NCBI GenBank assembly: GCA_021773565.1
Contig: JAJFJZ010000009.1
Coordinates: forward strand, 62,001-126,000
DNA from: Gammaproteobacteria bacterium
GTDB lineage: Bacteria; Pseudomonadota; Gammaproteobacteria; Pseudomonadales; Azotimanducaceae
Length of the DNA stretch: 64,000 nt
Direction of reading: 5' to 3'
The position numbers were made by a program, and so were the translations under genes. Shown piece after piece: positions 25,110-34,555 of this stretch. Within the stretch, counting starts at the first letter, position 1, and the number at the start of each line of letters is the position of its first letter. Below the pieces are notes generated by a model that had not been told where the DNA came from, did not search any database, and saw nothing but the letters and a program-made list of their open reading frames with translations.

Positions 25110-26789
25110 ATGTACACGAAGTTAAAGGAAGTATGGGGAGAATTAACCGCTGCTGGTGCACAATTCGAAATAAATGAAATCACGGTTCGTGGAAACACGA
25201 TAAGAAACTATGCAGCTGCGCCTGCCAGTTTGCGGGACCTGTGGTTGGCTAGCGCTGAATTTTCCGAGCGCGAGTATCTGGTGTACCAGGAAGAGCGCTG
25301 GACCTATGCCCAGGCGCATGCACAGGTTGCAAGCCTGGCAAACTGGCTGGTACAACAAGGTGTACAGCCCGGCGACACGGTTGCGATTGCCATGCGAAAT
25401 TATCCTGAGTGGATATTGAGTTACTGGGCGACAATGAGTGTTGGGGCTACTGTAGTTGGCATGAATGCCTGGTGGGTAAGTGCTGAAATGGACTACGCCT
25501 TGAACGACTCCAAGCCACGGGTGATTATTCTTGATCAGGAAAGATATGAACGCGTGCGGGATATTGTGGGAAACGTCAAGGTAGTTGGTGTTCGTATGGC
25601 CGAAACCATAGGTGTGACTTCGTGGCAAAGTGTCATGCAAACCGGGGGAAGTTTGCCGGACGTGCATGTGGATTCGGATAGCGATGCGTGCATTTTTTAT
25701 ACCTCTGGTACTACGGGCAGACCTAAAGGTGCACAGCTGACGCATAGGGGATGTGTGGCCAATGTGATGAGCATTGCGTTTTGGGGCGCTACCCAAACGG
25801 CGCTGGGTGTTCAAAGCGGTTTGCTTGAAGCTGATGCCGAGCCGGTAATTCCAATCTCGCTGGTGACAACACCGCTTTTTCACGTAACTGCAAATAACTG
25901 TGTGGCACAAGGCACCACCCTTGGCGGTGGCAAGCTGGTTCACCTTTACCGATGGGATGCCGGTGAAGCTTTGCGCCTGATAGAGCGGGAAAGAGTTACC
26001 GGCCTAACAGGTGTTCCAGTTATGGCGCGCGAACTTATAAGCCATCCGAATTTTGCTGCCACCGATACCTCAAGTTTGTTAAGCCTCGGTGGAGGTGGGG
26101 CACAACTCCAGCCCGATCTGGTCGGCAAAATAGACACATCTGTGCAAAATGCGCGCCCTAATACCGGGTACGGCATGACCGAGACCTGTGGAATTATTAC
26201 CTCAATCTCGGGTGACTATTTTGTAGATAAACCCGCATCCTGTGGGCCCGCCATGCCCTGTTATGAAGCCAAATGCGTAAACCCGAATGGAGAAACTGTT
26301 GCAGTTGGCGAAACGGGAGAACTCTGGGTAAAGGGCGCGCAGGTTATTCGTGGTTATTTGAATCGTGAGAAAGAAACGGCGGAAGACATAGCAGATGGTT
26401 GGTTGCGTACTGGCGACATTGCGTATATCGATTCTGATGGTTTTATATTTATAGTCGATCGACTGAAAGACATGGTGCTTAGAGGTGGAGAAAATGTGTA
26501 CTGCGCTGAAGTAGAGAGCGCCATGTATGAACACGATGCCGTGGCAGAGTGCTCCGTTTTTGGCATACCTGATGACAGGTTGGGTGAAGAAGTTGGCATT
26601 GCAGTATTTTGTAAAGCCGGAAGCTCAGTAACTGCAGATGAGCTGCGTGTACACTGCGCACCCTTTATTGCACGCCATAAAATTCCAAGATATTTCTGGT
26701 TTATGGAAGAAGCATTACCTAGAAACGCGAGCGGTAAATTTTTGAAGCGGGAATTACGTGAAATTCTGGATATCCAGTCAGCCACCTAG
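25110..26789 (+). CDS. AMP-dependent acyl-CoA ligase (synthetase)
   Basis: The 559-aa ANL-superfamily enzyme has the ATP loop YTSGTTGRPKGAQLTH near residues 197-212. The adenylate motif is GYGMTETCG. The hinge is VDRLKDMVLRGGENVY. The catalytic Lys is in the C-terminal PRNASGKFLKRELR. It activates a carboxylic acid with ATP and CoA. Together with the ACAD pair nearby it suggests catabolism of a fatty or steroid-like acid, but the substrate is not shown. It is followed 11 bases later by rarD. Confidence 0.9.
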   Translation: MYTKLKEVWGELTAAGAQFEINEITVRGNTIRNYAAAPASLRDLWLASAEFSEREYLVYQEERWTYAQAHAQVASLANWLVQQGVQPGDTVAIAMRNYPEWILSYWATMSVGATVVGMNAWWVSAEMDYALNDSKPRVIILDQERYERVRDIVGNVKVVGVRMAETIGVTSWQSVMQTGGSLPDVHVDSDSDACIFYTSGTTGRPKGAQLTHRGCVANVMSIAFWGATQTALGVQSGLLEADAEPVIPISLVTTPLFHVTANNCVAQGTTLGGGKLVHLYRWDAGEALRLIERERVTGLTGVPVMARELISHPNFAATDTSSLLSLGGGGAQLQPDLVGKIDTSVQNARPNTGYGMTETCGIITSISGDYFVDKPASCGPAMPCYEAKCVNPNGETVAVGETGELWVKGAQVIRGYLNREKETAEDIADGWLRTGDIAYIDSDGFIFIVDRLKDMVLRGGENVYCAEVESAMYEHDAVAECSVFGIPDDRLGEEVGIAVFCKAGSSVTADELRVHCAPFIARHKIPRYFWFMEEALPRNASGKFLKRELREILDIQSAT

Positions 26790-26800
26790 TTTCCTGAAAT

Positions 26801-27688
26801 ATGAGTGAGTCTGGAAAGGGTGCGTTCTATGCACTCACGGCTTACTTTATCTGGGGTTTTATTCCCTTGTATTTTAGCCTGGTGGATGTAGTCAGCCCCG
26901 GCGAGATATTGGCTCATCGAATAATCTGGTCCCTGGTGTTTTTAATGGCTCTGGTGTTGGCAAGCAATCGCTGGGCTTTGTTGCTTGGTTTTATACAAAT
27001 CAGAAACAACCTGTGGTGGTTGGTATTGAGCGGTCTGCTTATTGCGGCAAACTGGTTGACCTATATCTGGGCACTGCAAAATAATCACGTAATAGATACC
27101 AGTCTGGGTTATTACATTAACCCCATGGTAAGTGTCCTGTTGGGAATGGTTTTTCTTGGAGAGCGGTTAAGGCCATTGCAGCTATTTGCTGTTTTTATCG
27201 CCTGCATTGGAGTAGCCCATGAAATATTTGTAGTGGGTAGGTTGCCTGCAGTTGCCTTGATTCTCGCCTTAACCTTTGGAGCATATGGACTGGTACGAAA
27301 AAAACTGGCAGTGGACGCTGTAATCGGGTTGTTGGTTGAGACACTCATATTGTTACCGTTTGCACTAGGGTACTTCTGTTACCTTGTCATGCAGCAACAA
27401 AACGTGTTTGGTAATACCACGTTTGAACTTAACCTGTTGATTCTGGGTCTTGGCTTGCTTACCACACTTCCGCTATTGTCTTTTGGTGCGGCAGCCCTGC
27501 GATTAAGATTGACGACGCTCGGATTCTATCAATATCTTGCTCCGAGCATGGTGTTGTTGTTGGCGGTGTTTTGGTATGGCGAAGAATTTACCCTGGAGCG
27601 TGCCATAACATTTAGCCTGATCCTGATTGCGGTTTTGTTATTTTCTGTTGAAGCTATGTTTAATCAACGCAGGCTATTACGCGCATAG
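26801..27688 (+). CDS. rarD: RarD-type EamA transporter
   Basis: The 295-aa ten-helix protein begins KGAFYALTAYFIWGFIPLYF, then EILAHRIIWSL, which is the characteristic RarD opening. It continues with LTYIWALQNNHVIDTSLGYYINPM. RarD is an inner-membrane DMT-superfamily permease named for chloramphenicol sensitivity, and its natural substrate is unclear. It lies in one line with the acyl-CoA ligase, with only 11 bases between them. Confidence 0.9.
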   Translation: MSESGKGAFYALTAYFIWGFIPLYFSLVDVVSPGEILAHRIIWSLVFLMALVLASNRWALLLGFIQIRNNLWWLVLSGLLIAANWLTYIWALQNNHVIDTSLGYYINPMVSVLLGMVFLGERLRPLQLFAVFIACIGVAHEIFVVGRLPAVALILALTFGAYGLVRKKLAVDAVIGLLVETLILLPFALGYFCYLVMQQQNVFGNTTFELNLLILGLGLLTTLPLLSFGAAALRLRLTTLGFYQYLAPSMVLLLAVFWYGEEFTLERAITFSLILIAVLLFSVEAMFNQRRLLRA

Positions 27689-27700
27689 CGGAGCCTGTAT

Positions 27701-28408
27701 TCAGTAGTCTGATGACCCACTTAATTCGTCCGCTCTTAACATTGCTTTTTGCAATGACTCCAAACTGCGTATCCAGGGATTGATATCGCTTAATTCAAGT
27801 GGCATGTTCTCTGAAGCCCGCCTGGCATTGTCATAACTTTCGTAAATTCCCAGTAACAGCACATACAAAATCTGGTTGTTACTCTCAACACGTGCTGCTG
27901 ACAGACCTATTAGTTTGTGTTTCGCGAAATAGGCTTCCAGATTGGCTTTTTCTGTCAGGCTCATGAGTTGTACAACGTAAAACTCGGGGGGTAGTTTCGA
28001 AATGTTAATCGGCTGGCCGGGGTTGTGGGACAGTTGTACATATATTGGCAAGCTTGAAAAATCCGGCTTTAGCGGTGCTGGTACCGATTCAGGTGCTCGT
28101 GCAGGTTCTGGCCTGGTGTCCACCTCGGGCGCATTGAGAGTTTCGGTTTGTGATGAATCAAGGAGTTCTCTTAGGGGTCGTACATCGCGTTTTTCGGGTC
28201 CCGAAAGACTTGCTGCAGTATCCGGGTTTTCGTTGGCCTCTGGTTGAATTGTTTCGCTCTGTACGCAAATCCATTCCTTGTTTTGTTCACCCTGTTCACA
28301 AAACCATCCGTCTGTGGACTGTTGATCAGCTGGATCTGCCCACGAAAAGGTATTAGTGAAGAGGATAAGAATGGGAAGGCAAACACTGCCAAAGTTCAAA
28401 AATTTCAT
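27701..28408 (-). CDS. exported SPOR-like domain protein
   Basis: From the ATG at 28408 the product is 235 aa. A signal peptide ends near residues 23-25 (TFSWA|D) and a Pro/Glu-rich linker spans about 80-135. A C-terminal segment (YVVQLMSLTEKANLEAYFA to SYDNARRASENMP) has the beta-alpha-beta-beta-alpha-beta pattern of a SPOR domain. SPOR domains bind denuded peptidoglycan at division sites. A short Cys motif (WFCEQGEQNKEWICV) sits just after the signal. It is convergent with rarD and divergent from the MaoC gene. Confidence 0.65.
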   Translation of the reverse strand: MKFLNFGSVCLPILILFTNTFSWADPADQQSTDGWFCEQGEQNKEWICVQSETIQPEANENPDTAASLSGPEKRDVRPLRELLDSSQTETLNAPEVDTRPEPARAPESVPAPLKPDFSSLPIYVQLSHNPGQPINISKLPPEFYVVQLMSLTEKANLEAYFAKHKLIGLSAARVESNNQILYVLLLGIYESYDNARRASENMPLELSDINPWIRSLESLQKAMLRADELSGSSDY

Positions 28409-28500
28409 GGTTGCCGGTTCGATATTCAATCTGGCGCTACTTTGCCTCCTTACCCGATGTCTGTCAAAGTGGTGTATATAGAAAAATTACAGGGTCTACA

Positions 28501-29364
28501 GTGGACGAGACAAGGGAAAATAGGACGGGTGCAGTTTCCATGCAATCGAAACTGGATCATCGTTGGTTGATGTCATATATGGCTTGCCTGACCGACAATG
28601 GGCCAGACTATTATGATACGGGTGAAAATTATCCTGCCCATCCCCTGTTTCCAGTGTGTGTTGAGTGGCCGGTTATCCTCAAATTGCGTGGCGAGGATAG
28701 TCTGCCTGGTGACCCAAATGAGGTTTCAAGTATTGTTCATGCAAGTCATGATTTACATATTCATAAACCATTACTTGCAGGGCAGGTGCTTACAACTTCT
28801 GCGAGTATTACGGGAACGGTGCAAAAAAAACCGGGTGTGTATGAGACCATTTGCATGCAAACACGTGATGAGAATGGCGTATTAGTGTGTACTACCTATC
28901 AGGGTAGTATGCGACTCGGGGAAGTTCTTTCCGGTCCCGATACTATTGATGAATCCAGCGTGCCAGTGCCGCAGCTTAAAGTGTTGTCAGAACCTCGCGA
29001 GTATGAACAGTACATTTCATCCGGTTTTGCACACGTTTATACCGAGTGTGCTCGTATCTGGAATCCTATTCATACCGACAGGCGTCTGGCACGCAATGCA
29101 GGCCTGCCAGATATTTTGTTACATGGCACTGCTACGCTTGCCCTGGCGGTCTCCCGAATTGTGGAACACGAACTGGATGGAAATTACGCTTGCGTAAATC
29201 GAATTGCAGGTCGCTTTAGCGGTATGGTTTTTATGCCCTCAAAGACAATTGTGCGAGTGGTGGGACGCGATAAAACAGGTATCGCATTTGAGGTGCTTAA
29301 GGCATCTGGCCCGAACAGTGAAGACAAACTAATCTCCGGGGGGTATATAGGGTATCACTGTTAA
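28501..29364 (+). CDS. MaoC-like two-hot-dog dehydratase-family protein
   Basis: The product is 287 aa from the GTG at 28501. The frame is open upstream to 28411, which would nearly touch the divergent gene. It has two hot-dog halves. The second contains WNPIHTDRRLARNAGLPDIL, then LHGTA, the hydratase-2 (MaoC) motif that hydrates enoyl-CoA. The Asp usual in GDxNPIH is replaced here (ARIWNPIH). This replacement seems to be a subfamily feature but makes hydratase activity uncertain. Acyl-CoA metabolism is the likely setting. Confidence 0.75.
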   Translation: MDETRENRTGAVSMQSKLDHRWLMSYMACLTDNGPDYYDTGENYPAHPLFPVCVEWPVILKLRGEDSLPGDPNEVSSIVHASHDLHIHKPLLAGQVLTTSASITGTVQKKPGVYETICMQTRDENGVLVCTTYQGSMRLGEVLSGPDTIDESSVPVPQLKVLSEPREYEQYISSGFAHVYTECARIWNPIHTDRRLARNAGLPDILLHGTATLALAVSRIVEHELDGNYACVNRIAGRFSGMVFMPSKTIVRVVGRDKTGIAFEVLKASGPNSEDKLISGGYIGYHC

Positions 29365-29428
29365 AGCAGTTGATTCAAACTCCTGTATTCGCGATTATAG
29401 GCGCGGCCAGTGATGCTAGAATGGAGCC

Positions 29429-30022
29429 ATGATGTTGGCAACTCTCGATGATTTCCAGCGCAATCCAAAAATACTGCGACTCAACGTTGCCGGGCAACCT
29501 GTTGAATGGCTGAAATGGCAGGAGGCAGTTTGTCTGCATGCGCGAGGTCTTGTGCTTTGGTCTCTGGGATCTGCCTTTCTGAAAATACGTGGCGGAACCA
29601 GTAAGCAGAATGGCGAGCGTACGTTGTTTGATTTACACAGCATTATTGCGTGCCAGGGCAGGGTACATTACCAGGGTAATATTCAGCCGCCGCTCACCAA
29701 TGTGGCCTTGTTTCAACGCGATCAAAATCTGTGTTTGTACTGTGGAAATCTTTATGATTATGATGCCCTCACCCGCGATCATGTCGTTCCTAGCTCCAGG
29801 GGAGGTAAGGATACCTGGGACAATGTGGTGTCTGCCTGTAGAAAGTGTAACCATCGCAAAGGCAATCGACTTGTCCACGAGTGCCGTATGCAATTACGCG
29901 CGCTGCCCTATGTACCAAATATTGCTGAATATCTTGCACTCACGAACAGCGGTAGAATACTAGGTGATCAGATGGAGTTTCTTAAGCCACAGTTTGGAAA
30001 AAACAGCCGACTACTGCATTAG
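29429..30022 (+). CDS. HNH endonuclease-domain protein
   Basis: The 197-aa protein has an HNH core: LCLYCGNLYDYDALTRDHVV, then SRGGKDTWDNVVSACRKCNH (about residues 104-150). Paired CxxC motifs supply structural zinc, and the DH/N/H metal site is intact. This short chromosomal HNH type is common in Gammaproteobacteria and its role (DNA repair, restriction or other) is not established. Its stop overlaps that of the M20 peptidase on the other strand. Confidence 0.85.
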   Translation: MMLATLDDFQRNPKILRLNVAGQPVEWLKWQEAVCLHARGLVLWSLGSAFLKIRGGTSKQNGERTLFDLHSIIACQGRVHYQGNIQPPLTNVALFQRDQNLCLYCGNLYDYDALTRDHVVPSSRGGKDTWDNVVSACRKCNHRKGNRLVHECRMQLRALPYVPNIAEYLALTNSGRILGDQMEFLKPQFGKNSRLLH

Positions 30023-31449
30023 TCAGAGCTTCCGTGGTCTTGCGCGGCAATTTTCGTGAGTACTTCTGCTACACAAACCGTTAGTCTTTTTCCGGTTTCT
30101 ATGTGTAAGAATTCATTGGGCCCATGTGCATTTGAAGCCGGACCCAATACACCGGTTACCATAAACTGTACGCCTGGAAAACTTTCGCCCAGCATTTTCA
30201 TAAAGGGGATAGTCCCACCCATTGGCATATATTGAACCGGTGCGTCAAAGTTATTAATTGAAGCTTCTTGAAAATATTCAGCCAGTGCGCCATTTACTTC
30301 CGGACCCGCCCAACCCGATTGAGCATTGTCGACTTTAAAGGTTACACTAGCCTGGTAAGGTGGATCTGTTTCAAAAAGCTCTTTTACCAGTGTTGCAGCT
30401 TTCTGTGCGTCCAGTGTAGGAGGCAGGCGAATAGAGAGTTTGAGTTCGGTTTCAGGGCGCAGCGTATTCCCGGCATCCGTTACCTCTGGAGCACCACTGA
30501 TCCCGGTAATACTTAAGGTCGGCTCCCAGGTATTGTTCAAAATCATGGTAGGCGTATCTTCATTCATCGGGTGCGTATTTTCACTCCAGGGGAAACGTTG
30601 GTAGACTTGCTTGCCCAAAGATCTGGCCATGGCACGGGTTTGTTCCCGAACTTTTGCAGGAATTGGCACGTACAGCTTTTCATGCATAAGCCCCGAGCCT
30701 GCATTCTCTATTCTATCCAGTAACTGTCGAGCAACCCGGAAGCTGGACGGTACGATTCCGCTGGCGGCTCCTGAATGTACACCTTCTGTAAGTACTTTAA
30801 CCTTTAGTGTGCCGGCGATTGTGCCGCGCAGAGAAGTGGTTATCCAGAGCTGGTTGTAGTTTGCACATTCAGCGTCCAGGCAAATCACCAGCTCGGGTGT
30901 ACCGATCTCGCTGGATAACAACTCAACATAATAGGGAAGATCATAACTGCCGCTTTCTTCACATCCTTCAATGAGGATGACACAACGAGGATGCGGCAGG
31001 TTTGCCTTCTGTAAGGCGCGAATTGCCGTGAGGCTGCCAAACAGGGCGTAGCCATCATCGGCACCACCCCTCCCGTACAAACGCCCGTCCTGCATAACAG
31101 GTTTCCAGGGGTGCAAGCCCTCACGCCATCCTGAAAATTCCGGCTGTTTATCGTAGTGGCCGTATAGAAGAACCGTAGGTGCGTTATCACCAGTATCCGT
31201 ATTGGCGGGAATCTCGCAAAACAGAAGTGGTGTTCTACCTTCTATTTTCACGATACGATGATTCATATTTTGTACCGCGAAATTTTCACACCATTCATCC
31301 AGCAGTTCTATTGCGCTTTGCATGTAACCATGTTTTTCCCAATCCGGGTCAAACATGGGAGACTTGTTGGGTATTTGTATGTATTCACACAGGGCAGGAA
31401 TGATAGATTCATCCCAGGTATGATTTATAAAGCTGCGTAATTCTTTCAA
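30019..31449 (-). CDS. M20-family metallopeptidase (dipeptidase-like)
   Basis: The frame is open to 31521, but a TTG at 31449 gives the natural N-terminus (LKELRSFINHTWDESIIPAL) and avoids overlap with the FAD gene; the protein is then 476 aa. Metal and catalytic residues are in LLYGHYDKQPEF, GRGGADDGYA and EGCEESGSYD. Such M20 enzymes hydrolyse short peptides, and this subtype resembles PepV-like or CNDP-type dipeptidases. It has no signal peptide. It is the last of five codirectional minus-strand genes. Confidence 0.88.
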   Translation of the reverse strand: MKELRSFINHTWDESIIPALCEYIQIPNKSPMFDPDWEKHGYMQSAIELLDEWCENFAVQNMNHRIVKIEGRTPLLFCEIPANTDTGDNAPTVLLYGHYDKQPEFSGWREGLHPWKPVMQDGRLYGRGGADDGYALFGSLTAIRALQKANLPHPRCVILIEGCEESGSYDLPYYVELLSSEIGTPELVICLDAECANYNQLWITTSLRGTIAGTLKVKVLTEGVHSGAASGIVPSSFRVARQLLDRIENAGSGLMHEKLYVPIPAKVREQTRAMARSLGKQVYQRFPWSENTHPMNEDTPTMILNNTWEPTLSITGISGAPEVTDAGNTLRPETELKLSIRLPPTLDAQKAATLVKELFETDPPYQASVTFKVDNAQSGWAGPEVNGALAEYFQEASINNFDAPVQYMPMGGTIPFMKMLGESFPGVQFMVTGVLGPASNAHGPNEFLHIETGKRLTVCVAEVLTKIAAQDHGSSD

Positions 31450-31481
31450 AGTTATTATTCCCGGGAATCCAATTTCCCTGT

Positions 31482-32678
31482 TTAGTGAAATCCCCTGATG
31501 GCATCGTATGCGTGGATCCAATCCAGCTTTTTTAAAGCCAGTTCCGGAAGATAGCGACTTCCAAAACCCAGCTTGAAATTTCGCAAGATAACATCCCTGG
31601 AATCCGATAGGTGAAACATGTCGCCTTGTTCTGCCGAGGCCAACTGCATTTTTTTTGTCCGTGCAAGGCGATACTTTTCATAAGCCGGTAAAGCCAGGAC
31701 AGGATTTTTTTCCTGTTGCTCCAGCATCCGGCTCAATACCCATGCATCTTCTATTGCCATGGCTGCTCCCTGAGCAAGGTATGGCAACATGGCGTGACAG
31801 GCATCGCCAAGTAAGGTTACGCGAGATTTGGTCCAGGTTTCCAGCGGCTGGTGTTGAAACAAGCCCCACTTGTAACAGGCCTCACTGTTTTCAATAAGCA
31901 AGTGTACCTTTTTATGCCAACCGCCAAATGCCGTTAACAATTCGCTTTTTTGCGCTGGAATCGCCCAGCTCTCGTCGTTCCAGTCCTGGTTTTCCAGAAT
32001 AGCGACGTAATTTACCGCATCACCAGAGCAGACATAGTAGTTTACAAAATGCCCATGCGGTCCGAGCCAGACGGTTGCTGCTGGTGCGACAGTACCTTTT
32101 GGTATATTTGCCGTTTTTACGAGTCCTCGCCATGCCACATGGCCCGTAAACATGGGGGCACTGGCGTTCAATATTTGCTTGCGAACGGTGGACTTAATGC
32201 CGTCGCAGGCAATCACCAGATCGTGATGTACGATGTTGCCACTGGCAAACTGCAATTGAACTGCCTGTTCATTCTGCGATATTTCCACCAATTGATGCGC
32301 ATAATTGATTTTGGCTCCAGCGCGCATTGCCTTTTCTCTCAGCACATTGTGTAAATCCTGTCTGTGAATGTGCAGATAGGGCGCGCCGTGACGTTCAATG
32401 GATGTGTTTCCCAGAGGCAGCTGGGCTATCAGGCGGGCGTTTTTCCAGGAGCGAAATTGAACCAGCCTGGGCTTGAAACTCAGCGCTTCAAGCGCATCAA
32501 GCACGCCGAGCGCTCTCAGAATGCGGCTCGCATTGGGTGACAATTGTATACCTGCGCCCTGCTCATCGGGGCTGGCGGATTGTTCATATACGCTTACTTC
32601 CAGGCCAATTTTGCGCAGGGCAATTGCAGTGCAAAGGCCACCAATGCCGGCCCCAACAATACCGATATGAGAGGTCAT
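31482..32678 (-). CDS. FAD-dependent aromatic-type monooxygenase
   Basis: From the ATG at 32678 the product is 398 aa. It has the FAD Rossmann motif GIVGAGIGGLCTAIAL at residues 5-20, the DG motif VIACDGIKSTVRKQI and the ribose-binding GDACHAMLPYLAQGAAMAIEDA. This is the single-component flavoprotein hydroxylase family (salicylate or 3-hydroxybenzoate hydroxylase type), which uses NAD(P)H and oxygen. The substrate is not indicated. It follows cysS by only 7 bases. Confidence 0.88.
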   Translation of the reverse strand: MTSHIGIVGAGIGGLCTAIALRKIGLEVSVYEQSASPDEQGAGIQLSPNASRILRALGVLDALEALSFKPRLVQFRSWKNARLIAQLPLGNTSIERHGAPYLHIHRQDLHNVLREKAMRAGAKINYAHQLVEISQNEQAVQLQFASGNIVHHDLVIACDGIKSTVRKQILNASAPMFTGHVAWRGLVKTANIPKGTVAPAATVWLGPHGHFVNYYVCSGDAVNYVAILENQDWNDESWAIPAQKSELLTAFGGWHKKVHLLIENSEACYKWGLFQHQPLETWTKSRVTLLGDACHAMLPYLAQGAAMAIEDAWVLSRMLEQQEKNPVLALPAYEKYRLARTKKMQLASAEQGDMFHLSDSRDVILRNFKLGFGSRYLPELALKKLDWIHAYDAIRGFH

Positions 32679-32685
32679 TTGCTGG

Positions 32686-34095
32686 TTACTGTCTTTTCCA
32701 CCGAGTACCACCTCTGGAGTCTTCCAGCTCGATGTTCAGTTCAAGTAATTCGTTGCGAATGTCATCGGCGCGCTGCCAGTCCTTGTTTTCCCTTGCCTGA
32801 TCACGTTCATCTATAAGATTCTGTATGGCTTTTTCATCTACCTTGCCCATATCACCCTGAAACCAGGAAACAGGGGAATGCGTAAGCAGGCCGAGTAGCC
32901 AGGCACTGGTAAGTAAATCTTTCCGGAGTTTTGCAGTATCTTCCGGCTTATCGCTTTTATTAATCTGGCTGGCCATTTCGTGCATGGCGGCCAGTGCCTG
33001 GGGCGTATTCAGATCATCCGCTAACGCTTTGGCGACTGCCTGCGGAACATCCTGAATTTTTACCTTGCTATAGTCCAACGAAGTGGTGAGGTCGGCCTTA
33101 CTATTGCTGTCGAGCATGGCCTGGTACAGGCGATCCAGACCGCTTCTTGCCTGGTCGACCAGTTCCCGAGACCAGCTTAATGGGGAGCGATATTTGCCGG
33201 TTAACAGGGCGTAGCGCAGGGTTTCTCCCTGGTAATCCCGTAAAAGATCCCGGATTGTTTCGATATTGCCCAGGGACTTGGACATTTTCTCATTTCCCAG
33301 TGTCAACATCCCATTATGCATCCAGTAGTTGGCAAAACTTTCGTTTTCGTAGGCACAGCGCCCCTGTGCCAATTCGTTTTCATGGTGGGGGAATATCAGG
33401 TCGGATCCGCCACCGTGTATATCAATGCTTGGACCCAGGTGTTTGTGAATCATTGCTGAGCATTCAATGTGCCATCCTGGACGCCCTCGTCCCCAGGGGC
33501 TATCCCAACCAGGAATGTCATTGCTGGATGGTTTCCACAGTACAAAATCCTTGGCGTCCTTTTTGTAAGGCGCGACTTCAACCCGTGCTCCATCAAGCAT
33601 GTCCTCAAGCGATCTGTTTGAGAGACTTCCGTACTCGGCAAAGGAGGGTACGTTGAACAACACATGCCCTTCAGCAGCGTACGCATGACCGCGATCAATC
33701 AGTATGGCTATGAGCTCGATAATTTCCTGAACGTGCTCTGTTGCCCTGGGCTCAAATGTGGGCACCAGGGTGCCCAGGGCAGCCACGTCAGTGGAATATG
33801 CTTCACTGTAGTAGTCTGACAGCTTGCGAATAGCGGCATTACGATCTTCTGCGTCTTCTGCAGCGGCATTTATTTTGTCATCTATATCGGTAATGTTTCG
33901 GGCGTAGGCAACGTTTGGGTACATTGCCCCCAGCAGTCGAAAAAGCACATCAAAAACTACCGCGGGTCTGCCATTTCCGATGTGGACGTAGTTGTAGACT
34001 GTTGGCCCACAGGCATAGAGGGTTATGCGCTCCGGATCCCTTGGTATAAAGCGCTCCTTTTTGCCAGTAAATGTGTTGTGTATGTTAAGTTGCAT
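32686..34095 (-). CDS. cysS: cysteine--tRNA ligase
   Basis: The 469-aa class I synthetase shows the HIGH-type motif (VHIGNGRP), KMSKS (NEKMSKSLGN) and the zinc ligands in YACGPTVY, WHIECSAM and FPHHENELAQ. It charges tRNA-Cys in the cytoplasm. The length is close to E. coli CysRS (461). It lies in a minus-strand run with hisI and an M17 aminopeptidase upstream and an FAD monooxygenase downstream. Confidence 0.97.
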   Translation of the reverse strand: MQLNIHNTFTGKKERFIPRDPERITLYACGPTVYNYVHIGNGRPAVVFDVLFRLLGAMYPNVAYARNITDIDDKINAAAEDAEDRNAAIRKLSDYYSEAYSTDVAALGTLVPTFEPRATEHVQEIIELIAILIDRGHAYAAEGHVLFNVPSFAEYGSLSNRSLEDMLDGARVEVAPYKKDAKDFVLWKPSSNDIPGWDSPWGRGRPGWHIECSAMIHKHLGPSIDIHGGGSDLIFPHHENELAQGRCAYENESFANYWMHNGMLTLGNEKMSKSLGNIETIRDLLRDYQGETLRYALLTGKYRSPLSWSRELVDQARSGLDRLYQAMLDSNSKADLTTSLDYSKVKIQDVPQAVAKALADDLNTPQALAAMHEMASQINKSDKPEDTAKLRKDLLTSAWLLGLLTHSPVSWFQGDMGKVDEKAIQNLIDERDQARENKDWQRADDIRNELLELNIELEDSRGGTRWKRQ

Positions 34096-34144
34096 TGCGA
34101 ATCCGTATTGTTAAGAGACTACAGGTAGGGCCCGGTCATTGGTT

Positions 34145-34555
34145 TTAGTTATCGCTTGATATAACGACTTTATCTTCTTTAACCATCAGATAAAAACAGG
34201 ATGGCCTGTTGGTGTGGCATGCCGGGCCATTCTGGTCGACCTGTAGTAGTAAAGAATCGCCATCGCAGTCTATTTGCAGCGCCTTCAAGGTCTGCGTGTG
34301 ACCCGACTCTTCGCCCTTGGTCCAAAACTTTTTTCGGCTTCTTGACCAGTAACACACCTTGCCACTATCCAGGGTTCTGGAGATTGCCTCAGCGTTCATC
34401 CAGGCCTGCATCAATACTTCTCCCGTGTCATATTGTTGGGCGATAGCGGGCACAAGACCCTGTGCATTGTAATTCAGCTGGGACAAGACTTCTTTCAGAT
34501 TGCGGGTATACCCGGTATCCAGATTTTCCAGTTTTTCAAAAAACAGTTTAGACAT
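34145..34555 (-). CDS. hisI: phosphoribosyl-AMP cyclohydrolase
   Basis: The 136-aa protein has the HisI core WSRSRKKFWTKGEESGHTQ and the zinc-binding IDCDGDSLLLQV plus ACHTNRPSCFY. It opens the purine ring of PR-AMP in step 3 of histidine synthesis. It is the HisI domain alone, without HisE, and is not inside a his operon. The ATG at 34555 overlaps the end of the upstream aminopeptidase by 8 bases, so translation is likely coupled. Confidence 0.95.
   Translation of the reverse strand: MSKLFFEKLENLDTGYTRNLKEVLSQLNYNAQGLVPAIAQQYDTGEVLMQAWMNAEAISRTLDSGKVCYWSRSRKKFWTKGEESGHTQTLKALQIDCDGDSLLLQVDQNGPACHTNRPSCFYLMVKEDKVVISSDN

Noticed and set aside
28411-28500. Upstream extension of the MaoC-like frame
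   Set aside because: It would start 2 bases from the divergent SPOR-like gene and contains no family sequence; the GTG at 28501 fits better.
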